From: DATKPC01 sp035524275
GTDB lineage: Bacteria; Pseudomonadota; Gammaproteobacteria; Burkholderiales; Burkholderiaceae_F
Assembly (NCBI GenBank): GCA_035524275.1
Contig: DATKPC010000099.1
Coordinates: 1 to 47,924, forward strand
Direction: 5' to 3'
Length of the DNA: 47,924 bases
The position numbers and the translations under genes were made by a program. Under the pieces are notes generated by a model that saw only the letters and a program-made list of their open reading frames with translations, had not been told where the DNA came from and made no database searches. Positions 7,543 through 18,952 of this stretch are shown in pieces. Every line of letters begins with the position of its first letter. Position 1 is the stretch's first letter.

Positions 7543-9312
7543 CTACCGCCGCGGCGGCGGCAGGTCCGTGCAGCTGCCCTCGGCAGCCTCGGCCGCAAGC
7601 CCGATCGATTCGCCGAGCGTCGGATGCGGATGGATCGTGCGACCGATATCGACCGCGTCGGCCCCCATCTCGATCGCGAGAGCCACTTCGCCAATGAGGT
7701 CGCCGGCATGGGTGCCGACGATGCCGCCGCCGACGATGCGATGGGTTTCGGCGTCGAAGAGAAGTTTCGTGAAGCCTTCGTCGCGACCGTTGGCGATCGC
7801 GCGCCCGGAGGCGCTCCACGGGAAAAGCCCGCGCGTCAGCTTTCGTCCGGCCTTCTTCGCCTCGTCCTCGGTCTGCCCGACCCAGGCGATCTCCGGATCG
7901 GTGTACGCCACCGAAGGAATCACCGTGGCGTCGAAGAACGACTTGTGGCCGGCCGCCACCTCGGCGGCGACGTGTCCCTCGTGGACCGCCTTGTGCGCGA
8001 GCATCGGCTGGCCGACGACGTCACCGATCGCGAAGACGTGCGGAACGTTCGTCCGCATCTGCTTGTCGACCGCGATGTAGCCGCGCTCGTCGACCTGCAC
8101 GCCGGCGCGTTCGGCCCCGATGCGCTTGCCGTTCGGCACGCGTCCGACCGAGACGAGCACGAAGTCGTAACGCTGTTCGCCGGTGGGCGCCGCGTCGCCC
8201 TCGAAGCGCGCGTGGACCCCGTCGGCTCGCGCCTCGACAGCGACGGTCCGTGTCTTCAGCATGATGCGCTCGAAGCGCTTGTCGTTGAGTTTCTGCCAGA
8301 CGCGAACGAGATCGCGGTCGGCGCCCGGCATCAGCCCGTCGAGCATCTCGACGACATCGATGCTCGCGCCCAGCGTCGAGTACACCGACGCCATCTCGAG
8401 CCCGATGATCCCGCCGCCGATGACGAGCATCCGCTGCGGAATCCGCGGCAGTTCCAGCGCGCCGGTCGAGTCGACGATCCGCGCATCGTCCGGCACGAAC
8501 GGCAAGCGGGTCGGCTGGCTGCCGGCCGCGATGATCGCCTGGCCGAAGCGCACCGTCCGCGTCCCTTCGCGCGTCGCGATCGCAAGGTGATGCGGATCGG
8601 CGAACGTGCCGACGCCCTGGATCACCGTGACCTTGCGCATCTTGGCCATCGCCGCGAGCCCGGCCGTCAGCTTGCCGACGACGCGCGTCTTGTGCGCCCG
8701 CAGCTTGTCGAGGTCGATCGACGGCTTGCCGAAATCGACACCCAGCGCCGCGAAATGCGAAGCCTCGTCGATCACCGCGGCCACGTGCAGCAGGGCCTTC
8801 GACGGAATGCATCCGACATTGAGGCAGACCCCACCGAGCGTCGAATGGCGTTCGACCAGCACGACCTTGCAGCCCAGGTCCGCGGCGCGAAATGCCGCGG
8901 AATAGCCGCCCGGTCCGGCACCGAGCACGAGCACGTCGCACTCCAGGTCGGCCGCGACCGCAGCGGCGGGCGACGCGGCGACGGGCGAAGCGGCGACAGG
9001 TGAAGCGGCGACAGGTGAAGCGGCGACAGGCGCCGGCGACGCCGTGGCCGGTGACGCCGGCGCCGCGATGCCCTGCGCCGCGAGGCGGAGGATCGGCGTG
9101 CCCTGCGACACCTTGTCGCCCAGCTTCACGATCAGTTCCTCGACGGTGCCGGTCGCCGGCGACGGGATCTCCATTGACGCCTTGTCGGACTCCACGGTAA
9201 TCAGGGACTGCTCCACGGCGACGGTGTCGCCGGGCTTGACAAGCACCTCGATCACCTCGACGTCCTTGAAGTCGCCGATGTCCGGTACCTTGACTTCCAC
9301 GGTCTGCGCCAC
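7543..9312 (-). CDS. lpdA: Dihydrolipoyl dehydrogenase (E3) with N-terminal lipoyl domain
   Basis: This 589-aa flavoenzyme re-oxidises dihydrolipoamide of the pyruvate dehydrogenase complex, reducing NAD+. Residues 1-80 form a lipoyl domain with Lys44 in ESDKASME. A flexible Ala/Pro/Ser/Val linker (about 85-120) follows, then the FAD fold beginning DVLVLGAGPGG. The redox disulfide is in GGVCLNVGCIPSK, and the C-terminal dimerisation domain carries the HPHPTLGE motif with the active-site His. The lipoyl-E3 fusion is typical of betaproteobacteria and Neisseria. The start codon is GTG at 9312, preceded by GGGGAGGGGAC. It lies 18 nt after the aceF stop and is the last gene of the operon. The linker is encoded by 15-bp repeats. 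Confidence 0.97.
   Translation of the reverse strand: MAQTVEVKVPDIGDFKDVEVIEVLVKPGDTVAVEQSLITVESDKASMEIPSPATGTVEELIVKLGDKVSQGTPILRLAAQGIAAPASPATASPAPVAASPVAASPVAASPVAASPAAAVAADLECDVLVLGAGPGGYSAAFRAADLGCKVVLVERHSTLGGVCLNVGCIPSKALLHVAAVIDEASHFAALGVDFGKPSIDLDKLRAHKTRVVGKLTAGLAAMAKMRKVTVIQGVGTFADPHHLAIATREGTRTVRFGQAIIAAGSQPTRLPFVPDDARIVDSTGALELPRIPQRMLVIGGGIIGLEMASVYSTLGASIDVVEMLDGLMPGADRDLVRVWQKLNDKRFERIMLKTRTVAVEARADGVHARFEGDAAPTGEQRYDFVLVSVGRVPNGKRIGAERAGVQVDERGYIAVDKQMRTNVPHVFAIGDVVGQPMLAHKAVHEGHVAAEVAAGHKSFFDATVIPSVAYTDPEIAWVGQTEDEAKKAGRKLTRGLFPWSASGRAIANGRDEGFTKLLFDAETHRIVGGGIVGTHAGDLIGEVALAIEMGADAVDIGRTIHPHPTLGESIGLAAEAAEGSCTDLPPPRR
8975..9034. repeat. Four tandem 15-bp units coding the lpdA inter-domain linker
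   Basis: Units begin at 8975, 8990, 9005 and 9020. Units two and three are identical (GCGGCGACAGGTGAA) and the outer two diverge slightly. They encode the repeated ASPVA linker between the lipoyl and FAD domains. The number of copies could vary by slippage without breaking frame. Confidence 0.85.
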
Positions 9313-9330
9313 GTCCCCTCCCCTTTGCGA

Positions 9331-11067
9331 TCAGAGCACGACGCGGCGGAAATCCGCCAGCAGCTGCGCGAGCAGCGCGTTGAAGCGCGCGGCACCCGCG
9401 CCGTCCACGACACGATGGTCCCACGACAGCGAAAGCGGCAGGATCAGCCGCGGCGCGAATTGCTTGCCGTCCCAGACCGGCCGCATCGTCGAGCGGCAGA
9501 CGCCGAGGATCGCGACCTCCGGCGCGTTGATGATCGGCGTGAAGTAGGTGCCGCCGATGCCTCCGAGCGACGAGATCGAGAACGTCCCGCCCTGCATGTC
9601 CGCCGGCGCGAGCTTGCCGTCGCGCGCCTTGGCCGCCAGCGCCGATGTCTCGCGGGCAATGTCGACGATGCCCTTCTTGTCGGCGTCGCGGATCACCGGA
9701 ACGACGAGGCCGTTCGGCGTGTCGGCGGCGAAACCGATGTGGTAGTAGCGCTTCACGACGATCGAGTCGCCGTCCAGCGAACTGTTGAATTCCGGAAACT
9801 TCTGCAGCGCCACGACGCAGGCGCGGATCAGGAACGCCAGCATCGTGAGCTTCACGCCGGATTTCTCGTTCTCGCGGTTGACCTGGACGCGGAACGCCTC
9901 CAGGTCGGTGATGTCGGCGTCCTCGTGGTTCGTGACGTGCGGGATCGTGACCCAGTTGCGATGCAGGTTCGGGCCGGAGATTTTCTTGATCCGCGACAGC
10001 GCGAGACGCTCCACCGGGCCGAACTTCGCGAAATCCACCTGCGGCCAGGCGAGGACCGCGAGCCCTCCGCCGGCCGCTGCGGCCGGCACGGCAGCGACGG
10101 CCGCCGGCTGCGGCGCCGCCATGACCCGCTTCACGAATCCCTGGACATCATCCTGCGTGATCCGACCCTTCGGGCCGGTGCCGGCGACCCGCGTCAGGTC
10201 GACGCCCAGTTCGCGCGCGAACCGACGGACCGACGGCGAAGCATGCGCCTTGAGGCGCGGAACGGCCGGCATGTCGGGCGGTCGCCCGGCCATTTCGACG
10301 GCGAAATCGGTGGAGGGCGGCGAGGCCGCCGGAGCGACCGGCGCGGCCGGTGATGCCGATGCGGGAGGCGACGCCGGTGCCGCGGGTGCCTTCACCTCGG
10401 GCGGCGGCGCTGCCGCGGGTGCGCCACCGGACACCGACAGCACCAGAATCGGCGAACCCTTCGATACCTTGTCGCCGAGGCGAATGCTCATCGACTGGAC
10501 GACGCCCGCGGCGGGCGACGGGATCTCCATCGACGCCTTGTCGGACTCGACGGTGATCAGCGACTGCTCGACGCGCACCGCGTCGCCCGGCTTCACGAGC
10601 AGTTCGATGACTTCGACGTCGTGAAAGTCGCCGATGTCGGGAACGACGACGTCCAACGTGCCGGTACCGGCCCCGGTGCCGGGAGCCGGCGCGGAAGGCG
10701 CCGGCGCGACCGCAGCCGCCGGCGCGGCCGGCGGCGTCGCGGCGAGACCGACCATCGCCGCTGCGGCGGGAGCCGGTGGCGGCGCCGCACTTGCAGGCGC
10801 CGGCGCGGCGCCCGGAGCCGCCGCAGCCGACGGCTCCAGCATCAGGATCGGCGAGCCTTGCGAGACTTTGTCGCCGACCTTCAGCAGCAGGGTGGCTACC
10901 GTTCCGGCCGCCGGCGACGGGATCTCCATCGAGGCTTTGTCCGACTCGACCGTGATCAGCGACTGCTCGACGGCCACCGTGGAACCGGCCGCGACAAGGA
11001 CCTCGATCACTTCGACGTCCTTGAAGTCGCCGATATCGGGCACCTTCACTTCGATCGTTTGCGTCAC
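9331..11067 (-). CDS. aceF: Pyruvate dehydrogenase E2, dihydrolipoyl acetyltransferase
   Basis: This 578-aa core of the pyruvate dehydrogenase complex transfers the acetyl group from lipoamide to CoA. It has two lipoyl domains (lipoyl Lys44 and about Lys177, both in ESDKASMEIP), long Ala/Pro linkers, a peripheral subunit-binding domain near 285-325 (SPSVRRFARELGVDL), and a catalytic domain ending with the DHRVVDGA active-site motif. A GTG at 11076 would add three residues, but that codon directly abuts AAGAGG; the GTG at 11067 has GAGG at normal spacing and gives the usual MTQTIEVKVPD opening, so 11067 is chosen. It lies 146 nt after the aceE stop and 18 nt before lpdA. Confidence 0.96.
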   Translation of the reverse strand: MTQTIEVKVPDIGDFKDVEVIEVLVAAGSTVAVEQSLITVESDKASMEIPSPAAGTVATLLLKVGDKVSQGSPILMLEPSAAAAPGAAPAPASAAPPPAPAAAAMVGLAATPPAAPAAAVAPAPSAPAPGTGAGTGTLDVVVPDIGDFHDVEVIELLVKPGDAVRVEQSLITVESDKASMEIPSPAAGVVQSMSIRLGDKVSKGSPILVLSVSGGAPAAAPPPEVKAPAAPASPPASASPAAPVAPAASPPSTDFAVEMAGRPPDMPAVPRLKAHASPSVRRFARELGVDLTRVAGTGPKGRITQDDVQGFVKRVMAAPQPAAVAAVPAAAAGGGLAVLAWPQVDFAKFGPVERLALSRIKKISGPNLHRNWVTIPHVTNHEDADITDLEAFRVQVNRENEKSGVKLTMLAFLIRACVVALQKFPEFNSSLDGDSIVVKRYYHIGFAADTPNGLVVPVIRDADKKGIVDIARETSALAAKARDGKLAPADMQGGTFSISSLGGIGGTYFTPIINAPEVAILGVCRSTMRPVWDGKQFAPRLILPLSLSWDHRVVDGAGAARFNALLAQLLADFRRVVL

Positions 11068-11213
11068 GTCTCCCACCCTCTTGCTCTTGGACTGCGGGTT
11101 GCGCCGCTCGGCGGCGACTGGACCAGGGGGCCGCGGTTGCGGCGGCGGACTTGCGACGGCGCGACGGCCGCCATGCCGCGCCTTCGCGCCGCATCGCGGC
11201 CGCCCGCCGCTCG

Positions 11214-13928
<2,715 letters not shown>

Positions 13929-14057
13929 CGTTTCTCCTCCGGCATCGTGTGCCGTTGTCTCGTGTTTCGGCCAGGCCCGCTTCGAGGTGCCGGGCGCATC
14001 TCCGGGCGGCAGCGTACCCCCGCCGCGCCGAGCCGTCAGTCGCCGGCTCCGGGGCGC

Positions 14058-14085
14058 ACTCTAAACAATCCGGGGAATTTTTCAA
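14058..14085 (-). promoter_or_regulatory. Candidate sigma-70 promoter of aceE
   Basis: On the minus strand TTGAAA (14080-14085) and TAGAGT (14058-14063) are separated by 16 bp. This would start transcription about 120 bp upstream of the aceE ATG. It lies in the only AT-rich patch of the divergent region. No clear PdhR palindrome (AATTGGT/ACCAATT) was seen. Confidence 0.45.
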
Positions 14086-14110
14086 GACATGATTCTTATT
14101 TTCATATTAT
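14081..14110 (+). promoter_or_regulatory. Candidate promoter of the LuxR-type regulator gene
   Basis: TTCAAG (14081-14086) and TATTAT (14105-14110) are separated by 18 bp and sit about 85 bp before the regulator start. It overlaps the -35 of the candidate aceE promoter on the other strand, so the two promoters could interfere or be co-regulated. Confidence 0.35.
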
Positions 14111-14195
14111 GGGATATAAATCGACCGGCCGCGAGCGTCCGCCCGCGCTCCGCTCGTCGCGATCCACGTTGCGACGGCGCCGGGCAGCATCGAGA

Positions 14196-14855
14196 ATGCG
14201 AGCACCTTTTCGGATCGGAGCGCGCTTGATCGCCACCGAGCTGGTCCTGTCGCTGGGCACCGTCTATCTCGTCGACCCGCGCCATGCGCCGCGCCGCGAT
14301 CTCGCCACGGCGCTGGAGCAGTCCCATTTCCGGGTCCGGGCCTACGACGACGCCGAGAGCTTCCTGGCGGACTACGACCCGGACGGCGTGGCCTGCCTGG
14401 TGACCGAGGTCGCGCTGCCGGGCATCGACGGCCTGCAACTCCAGCGTCACCTGGCCGACGGAAAGTCGGACATCCCGGTGGTCTTCCTCGTGCGCCGCAG
14501 CGACGTGCCGACGGCGGTGACCGCGATGAAGCATGGCGCGGTGGACTTCCTGATGCAGCCCTTCGACGCGGCGGCAATCACGACGCTGGTCGACAACATC
14601 CTCGGGCGGGCGCGGCGCGCACGGTTCGAGCGCCGCGAGGCTCGGCTGCCGCGCGCGATCCGGGACAGGCTGACGCCACGCGAAATGCAGGTGCTCGACG
14701 CGATCGCCGAGGGCCGCCTCAACAAGCAGATCGCGGCGGAGCTGGGCATCTCGATCAAGACCGTCGAGGTCCACCGCGCCAACGTCATGGCGAAGCTGAA
14801 GGCGCGCACCGTCGCCGAATTGATGCGCAAGGTGCTGGACGAAGACGGCCACTGA
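14196..14855 (+). CDS. FixJ/NarL-type regulator with degenerate receiver domain and LuxR HTH
   Basis: The 219-aa product has a receiver-like domain (about 22-140) and a C-terminal LuxR helix-turn-helix (LTPREMQVLDAIAEGRLNKQ through VEVHRANVMAKLK). The receiver aligns with FixJ but its chemistry is lost: the phospho-acceptor Asp is Glu71 (TEVALPG), the conserved Thr is Val99 (VVFLVRR), the conserved Lys is Gln121 (LMQPFD), and the acidic pair is reduced to Asp27 followed by Pro. It should therefore act without phosphorylation. The start is uncertain: ATG 14196 has a weak site, while TTG 14226 has GGAG at good spacing. No histidine kinase is adjacent. It diverges from aceE. The frame extends far upstream antisense to aceE, which is not coding. 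Confidence 0.88.
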   Translation: MRAPFRIGARLIATELVLSLGTVYLVDPRHAPRRDLATALEQSHFRVRAYDDAESFLADYDPDGVACLVTEVALPGIDGLQLQRHLADGKSDIPVVFLVRRSDVPTAVTAMKHGAVDFLMQPFDAAAITTLVDNILGRARRARFERREARLPRAIRDRLTPREMQVLDAIAEGRLNKQIAAELGISIKTVEVHRANVMAKLKARTVAELMRKVLDEDGH

Positions 14856-14902
14856 CCGCGTACACTCGACCGGACCTCCGCACATTCGGGCGCAACACGT
14901 CG

Positions 14903-17008
14903 ATGAACTCCCCCGCGGGCAACCTGCCTCCAGGCGCCGCGCCCGGCGATGACGCCGCGGCGGCGAATCCGCTGCTCGATCCGAGCGAGCCCTTCGCGTA
15001 CGACGCGGTCCGTCCGGAGCACATCACGCCGGCCGTCGAGCGCCTGCTGGCCGATTGCCGCGCGGCGGTCGCGGCAGTCGTCGAGGCGCGTGAGCCGGCG
15101 ACGTGGTCGAACGTCGTCGAGCCGCTCGAGGCCGCCTGCGAGCGGCTGTCGCACGCCTGGGGCGCGGTGTCGCACCTGAACGCCGTCGTCGACACGCCGC
15201 AGCTACGGGCGGAATTCAACGCGAACCTGCCGCGCATCACCGCGTTCTGGACCGCGCTGTCGCAGAACGTCGCGCTCTACGGGCGCTACCGCGCGCTGGC
15301 CGGTGGCCCCGACTTCGCGGCCTGGAGCCCCGCTCGGCGCCGCGTCGTCGACAACGAGCTGCGCGACTTCCGGCTCGGCGGCGCCGAGCTCGACGCCGCC
15401 GCGAAGGAGCGGATGGCGTCGATCCGCGAGCGACAGGCGCAGCTGTCGACGCGCTTCGCCGAAAACGTGCTCGACGCGACGAACGCGTTCGCGCTGCACG
15501 TCGCGCCGCGCGATGAGGCGATCCTCGCCGGCATTCCGGACGACGTGCGCGCGATGTACCGGGAGGCCGCCGCGGCCAACGGAAAGGACGGCAGCCAGGT
15601 CTCGCTGCACCTGCCGAGCTACATGCCGCTGATGCAATACGCGCACGACCGCGGGCTGCGGGAGAAGCTCTATCACGCCTACGCGATCCGCGCCTCGGAA
15701 CTGGGGCCGACGTCGTGGGACAACAGCGCGGTCATGGTCGAACTGCTGCAGCTGCGCGACGAGCAGGCGCGCCTGCTCGGCTATCCGAACTACGCCGAAT
15801 TGTCGCTGGTGCCGAAGATGGCGACCTCCAGCGCCGAGGTGTTGCGGTTCCTGCGCGACCTCGGCGCCCGCGCCCGGCCGCACGCGCAGCGCGACATCGC
15901 GGAACTGCGCGGGTTCGCGGCCGCGGAACTCGGCATCGCCGACCTGCAGCCGTGGGACATCGCCTATGCGAGCGAGAAGCTGCGGCAGTCGCGCTACGCC
16001 TACTCGGAGCAGGAGGTGAAGTCCTACTTCCCGGCGACGCGCGTGCTCGACGGTCTGTTTCGCGTCATCGAAGCGCTCTTCGGTGTCCGCTTTGCCGCCA
16101 CGGCAGCGCCCACCTGGCATCCGGACGTCCGGCACTACCGCGTCGCGACCCGCGATCGCGACGCCACCGTCGGACATTTCTACCTGGACCTGTTTGCCCG
16201 CGACCACAAGCGCGGAGGCGCCTGGATGGACGTCGGACGCATCCGGCGGCGGGTCGGCGCGGGCATCGAAACCCCGGTGACGCTCGTCACGTGCAATTTC
16301 TCGCCGCCGGTCGGGGGGCGCGACGCGTTCCTGACGCACAACGAGGTCCTGACGCTGTTCCATGAGTTCGGCCACGGCCTGCACCACCTGCTCACGCAGG
16401 TCGACGAAAGCCAGGTCGCCGGCATTCGTGGCGTCGAATGGGACGCGGTGGAGCTTCCGAGCCAGTTCCTGGAGAACTTCGCCTGGGAATGGGACGTGCT
16501 GCAGCTGTTGGGACGGCGGCCGGACGATGCGGCGCCGTTGCCGCGCGCGCTCTACGATCGGATGCGCGCGGCGCGCAATTTCCAGAGTGGGATGCAGATG
16601 GTGCGCCAGCTGGAGTTCGCGCTCTTCGACATGCTCGCGCACTCGCTGCCGGACGAGCAACGGCGAAGCGCGGCCGATCTCGTCGCGCTCGCCGCGCGCG
16701 TTCGCGACGAGGTCGCGGTCGTCTTCCCGCCGGCCTATCACCGCGGCGCGCATGGGTTTTCACATATTTTCGCGGGTGGCTATGCGGCCGGCTACTACAG
16801 CTACAAATGGGCCGAGGTGCTATCCGCGGACTGCTATGCCGCCTTCGAGGAAGGCAACGCGGTGCTCGACGCGACGCGCGGCGGTCGGTTCCGGGCGGAA
16901 ATCCTGGAGGTCGGCGGAAGCCGCCCGGCCATCGATTCATTCGTGGCGTTCCGCGGCCGCCCGCCGCAGATCGATGCGCTGCTGCGTCACAGCGGCATGA
17001 CGACGTGA
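14903..17008 (+). CDS. prlC: Oligopeptidase A, M3 family zinc metallopeptidase
   Basis: This 701-aa cytosolic thimet-type oligopeptidase cleaves short peptides such as released signal peptides. The zinc motif HEFGHGLHH is near residue 490, and the third ligand region (EWDAVELPSQFLENF) follows about 25 residues later. The HGFSHIFAGGYAAGYYSY block near the C-terminus is the usual substrate-binding part of the family. Length is close to E. coli OpdA (680), with an extra Ala/Gly-rich N-terminus. It starts at ATG 14903, 47 nt after the regulator stop, and may be read from the same transcript. The small exported protein starts 25 nt downstream. Confidence 0.95.
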   Translation: MNSPAGNLPPGAAPGDDAAAANPLLDPSEPFAYDAVRPEHITPAVERLLADCRAAVAAVVEAREPATWSNVVEPLEAACERLSHAWGAVSHLNAVVDTPQLRAEFNANLPRITAFWTALSQNVALYGRYRALAGGPDFAAWSPARRRVVDNELRDFRLGGAELDAAAKERMASIRERQAQLSTRFAENVLDATNAFALHVAPRDEAILAGIPDDVRAMYREAAAANGKDGSQVSLHLPSYMPLMQYAHDRGLREKLYHAYAIRASELGPTSWDNSAVMVELLQLRDEQARLLGYPNYAELSLVPKMATSSAEVLRFLRDLGARARPHAQRDIAELRGFAAAELGIADLQPWDIAYASEKLRQSRYAYSEQEVKSYFPATRVLDGLFRVIEALFGVRFAATAAPTWHPDVRHYRVATRDRDATVGHFYLDLFARDHKRGGAWMDVGRIRRRVGAGIETPVTLVTCNFSPPVGGRDAFLTHNEVLTLFHEFGHGLHHLLTQVDESQVAGIRGVEWDAVELPSQFLENFAWEWDVLQLLGRRPDDAAPLPRALYDRMRAARNFQSGMQMVRQLEFALFDMLAHSLPDEQRRSAADLVALAARVRDEVAVVFPPAYHRGAHGFSHIFAGGYAAGYYSYKWAEVLSADCYAAFEEGNAVLDATRGGRFRAEILEVGGSRPAIDSFVAFRGRPPQIDALLRHSGMTT

Positions 17009-17033
17009 AGCCCAGTCTCGAGTGGAGGTCCCG

Positions 17034-17678
17034 ATGAGGCTTTCCCTGCCACGCGGCGCGCGCCGGCCCGGTGTCCTCGCCGCGGTCCTGGCGCCGATCC
17101 TGCTGCCGGTCCTGTGGCCTCTTTCGGCCGGCGCGCAATACGCCGCGCAGTTCCGCTGGGTCGATCGCAATGGCGTCGTCACCTACGGCGACGAGCCGCC
17201 GCGCGATGCGCGTCGCGTCGAATCCGTGGCGCCGGCGCGCCCGACGGACGTCCGCAACGACGCGAGCTCGCTGCCGTTCGAGTTGCGGCAGGCGATGCAG
17301 CGTTATCCGGTCACGCTGTATGCGATGCCGAATTCGCCGGCCTGCAACGCCGCCCGCACGTTCCTGCGCCAGCGCGGCATCCCGTTCGTCGAATTGACCG
17401 TCGCGGCGCAGGCCGACGCCGACGAGCTCAAGCGGCGCGGCGGTGGCGACCGGCTTCCGGTGCTCACCGTCGGCAGCCAGCTGGTGCGCGAGTTCGAGGC
17501 CTCGGCGTGGGGAGCCGCGCTCGACGCGGCGGGTTATCCGACGCGATCGCAGCTGCCGCCGGATTGGCCGGCACCGGTGGCGCGACCGCTGGTCGAACGT
17601 GCCGCGCCGGCCGCCAACGCGTCGGCGACGGCCTCGGCCGATGCCGGGAGCCCGCCCGCGGCTCCAGCAGGACAGTAA
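17034..17678 (+). CDS. Exported DUF4124 protein with glutaredoxin-like domain, first Cys replaced by Ser
   Basis: The 214-aa product starts at ATG 17034 behind GTGGAGG (the in-frame GTG at 17022 lies within that site). A signal peptide ends near SAGA-QY, so it is probably periplasmic. Residues 37-55 (QFRWVDRNGVVTYGDEPP) match the DUF4124 module. Residues about 91-165 form a glutaredoxin-like fold: VTLYAMPN, then S101-P-A-C104, and the cis-proline strand RLPVLTVG. Classical glutaredoxins have CPYC; here the N-terminal nucleophilic position is Ser and only the second Cys remains. The tail is Ala/Pro-rich. Its role is unknown; a thiol-binding rather than disulfide-exchanging function is possible. 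It follows prlC by 25 nt. Confidence 0.85.
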   Translation: MRLSLPRGARRPGVLAAVLAPILLPVLWPLSAGAQYAAQFRWVDRNGVVTYGDEPPRDARRVESVAPARPTDVRNDASSLPFELRQAMQRYPVTLYAMPNSPACNAARTFLRQRGIPFVELTVAAQADADELKRRGGGDRLPVLTVGSQLVREFEASAWGAALDAAGYPTRSQLPPDWPAPVARPLVERAAPAANASATASADAGSPPAAPAGQ

Positions 17679-17717
17679 TCGGCGCGGCGCGCTTCACCGC
17701 GCCGACGGCGCGCCCCG

Positions 17718-18944
17718 CTACACGGCCTGGGTGGCCCGCAGTGCGCCGATCTCCGCCGCCGACAGGCCCAGCCATTCCGCAAGCACTTCGTCGGTGTGTT
17801 CGCCCAGACGCGGCGGCGGCCGGCGGTACGACACCGGGGAGTCCGACAGCCGTATCGGGCTGGCGACCAGCGGCACGCTGCCCGCCTTCTCGTGCGGCAG
17901 ATCGATCCGCAGGCCGCGGGCTCGGACCTGCGGATCGTCGAAGACCTCGTCGATGCGGTTGATCGGTCCGCAGGGCACGCCCGCCGGCTCCAGCGCGGCG
18001 ATCCACGCCGCCGTCGGGCGCGCCACCGTCGCCTGGCGAAGCAGCGGAAGGAGTTGCGCGCGGTGCGCGACCCGCTGCGGGTTGGTCTTGAAGCGTTCGT
18101 CCTGCGCCCACTCCGGGTGGCCGGCGACTTCGCAGAAGCGCGCGAACTGACCGTCGTTGCCGATCGCGAGGATCATGTCGCCGTCGGCCGTCGGAAAGTC
18201 CTGGTACGGCACGATGTTCGGATGGGCGTTGCCCATCCGGCGCGGCACGATGCCGCCGGCGAGGAAGTTCGACGCCTGGTTCGCGAGGCACGCGACCTGC
18301 ACGTCAAGCAGCGCAAGATCGATGTGCTGCCCGCGACCGGACCGTTCACGCTCCGCCAGCGCGGCCTGGATGGCGATCGTCGCGTAGAGGCCGGTGAGGA
18401 TGTCCGTCAGCGCGACGCCGACTTTCTGCGGGCCGGCGCCGTCCTCGCCATCGGCGCGTCCGGTGATGCTCATCAGCCCGCCCATCCCCTGGATCAGGAA
18501 GTCGTAGCCGGCACGCGACGCGTAGGGACCGGTCTGCCCGAAACCGGTAATCGAGCAGTAGACGAGCCGTGGATTGAGCTCCCGCAGCGCGTCGGAGTCC
18601 AAGCCATAGCTGCGCAGGCCGCCGTGCTTGAAGTTCTCCAGCAGGACATCGGCCTGCACGGCGAGCCGGCGTGCGACGTCGCGGCCCTCGGGCCGCGCGA
18701 GATCGATCGTCACCGAGCGCTTGTTGCGATTCGCGCAGAGGAAATAGGCCGACTCGCGAGTGTCGTTCCCGCCTTCGTCGCGCAGGTACGGCGGCCCCCA
18801 CGAACGCGTGTCGTCGCCGCCTTCGGGACGCTCGACCTTGACGACGTCGGCGCCGAGGTCGGCCAGAGCCTGGCCCGCCCACGGCCCGGCGAGCACGCGC
18901 GAGAGGTCCAGGACGCGGACGCCCGACAGCGGCGGCGAGCGCAC
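17718..18944 (-). CDS. CaiB/BaiF family CoA-transferase (probably glutarate-type)
   Basis: This 408-aa class III CoA-transferase moves CoA between carboxylic acids through an enzyme-bound aspartyl intermediate. It opens PLSGVRVLDLSRVLAGPWAGQ, the family signature, and carries the HIDLALLD segment and the C-terminal PAPRLGEHTDEV-like PPPRLGEHTDEVL motif. The start is GTG 18944 because no ATG precedes the conserved opening and AGGG sits upstream; it begins 8 nt after the glutaryl-CoA dehydrogenase stop. That coupling suggests it activates glutarate to glutaryl-CoA, as the succinyl-CoA:glutarate CoA-transferase does in lysine degradation. The substrate is inferred from context only. About 40 bp separate its stop from the convergent DUF4124-glutaredoxin gene. 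Confidence 0.9.
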   Translation of the reverse strand: MRSPPLSGVRVLDLSRVLAGPWAGQALADLGADVVKVERPEGGDDTRSWGPPYLRDEGGNDTRESAYFLCANRNKRSVTIDLARPEGRDVARRLAVQADVLLENFKHGGLRSYGLDSDALRELNPRLVYCSITGFGQTGPYASRAGYDFLIQGMGGLMSITGRADGEDGAGPQKVGVALTDILTGLYATIAIQAALAERERSGRGQHIDLALLDVQVACLANQASNFLAGGIVPRRMGNAHPNIVPYQDFPTADGDMILAIGNDGQFARFCEVAGHPEWAQDERFKTNPQRVAHRAQLLPLLRQATVARPTAAWIAALEPAGVPCGPINRIDEVFDDPQVRARGLRIDLPHEKAGSVPLVASPIRLSDSPVSYRRPPPRLGEHTDEVLAEWLGLSAAEIGALRATQAV

Positions 18945-18952
18945 CGAACGCC

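Noticed and set aside
13929..14195. PdhR-type operator before aceE
   Set aside because: No AATTGGT-like dyad could be found in the intergenic region.
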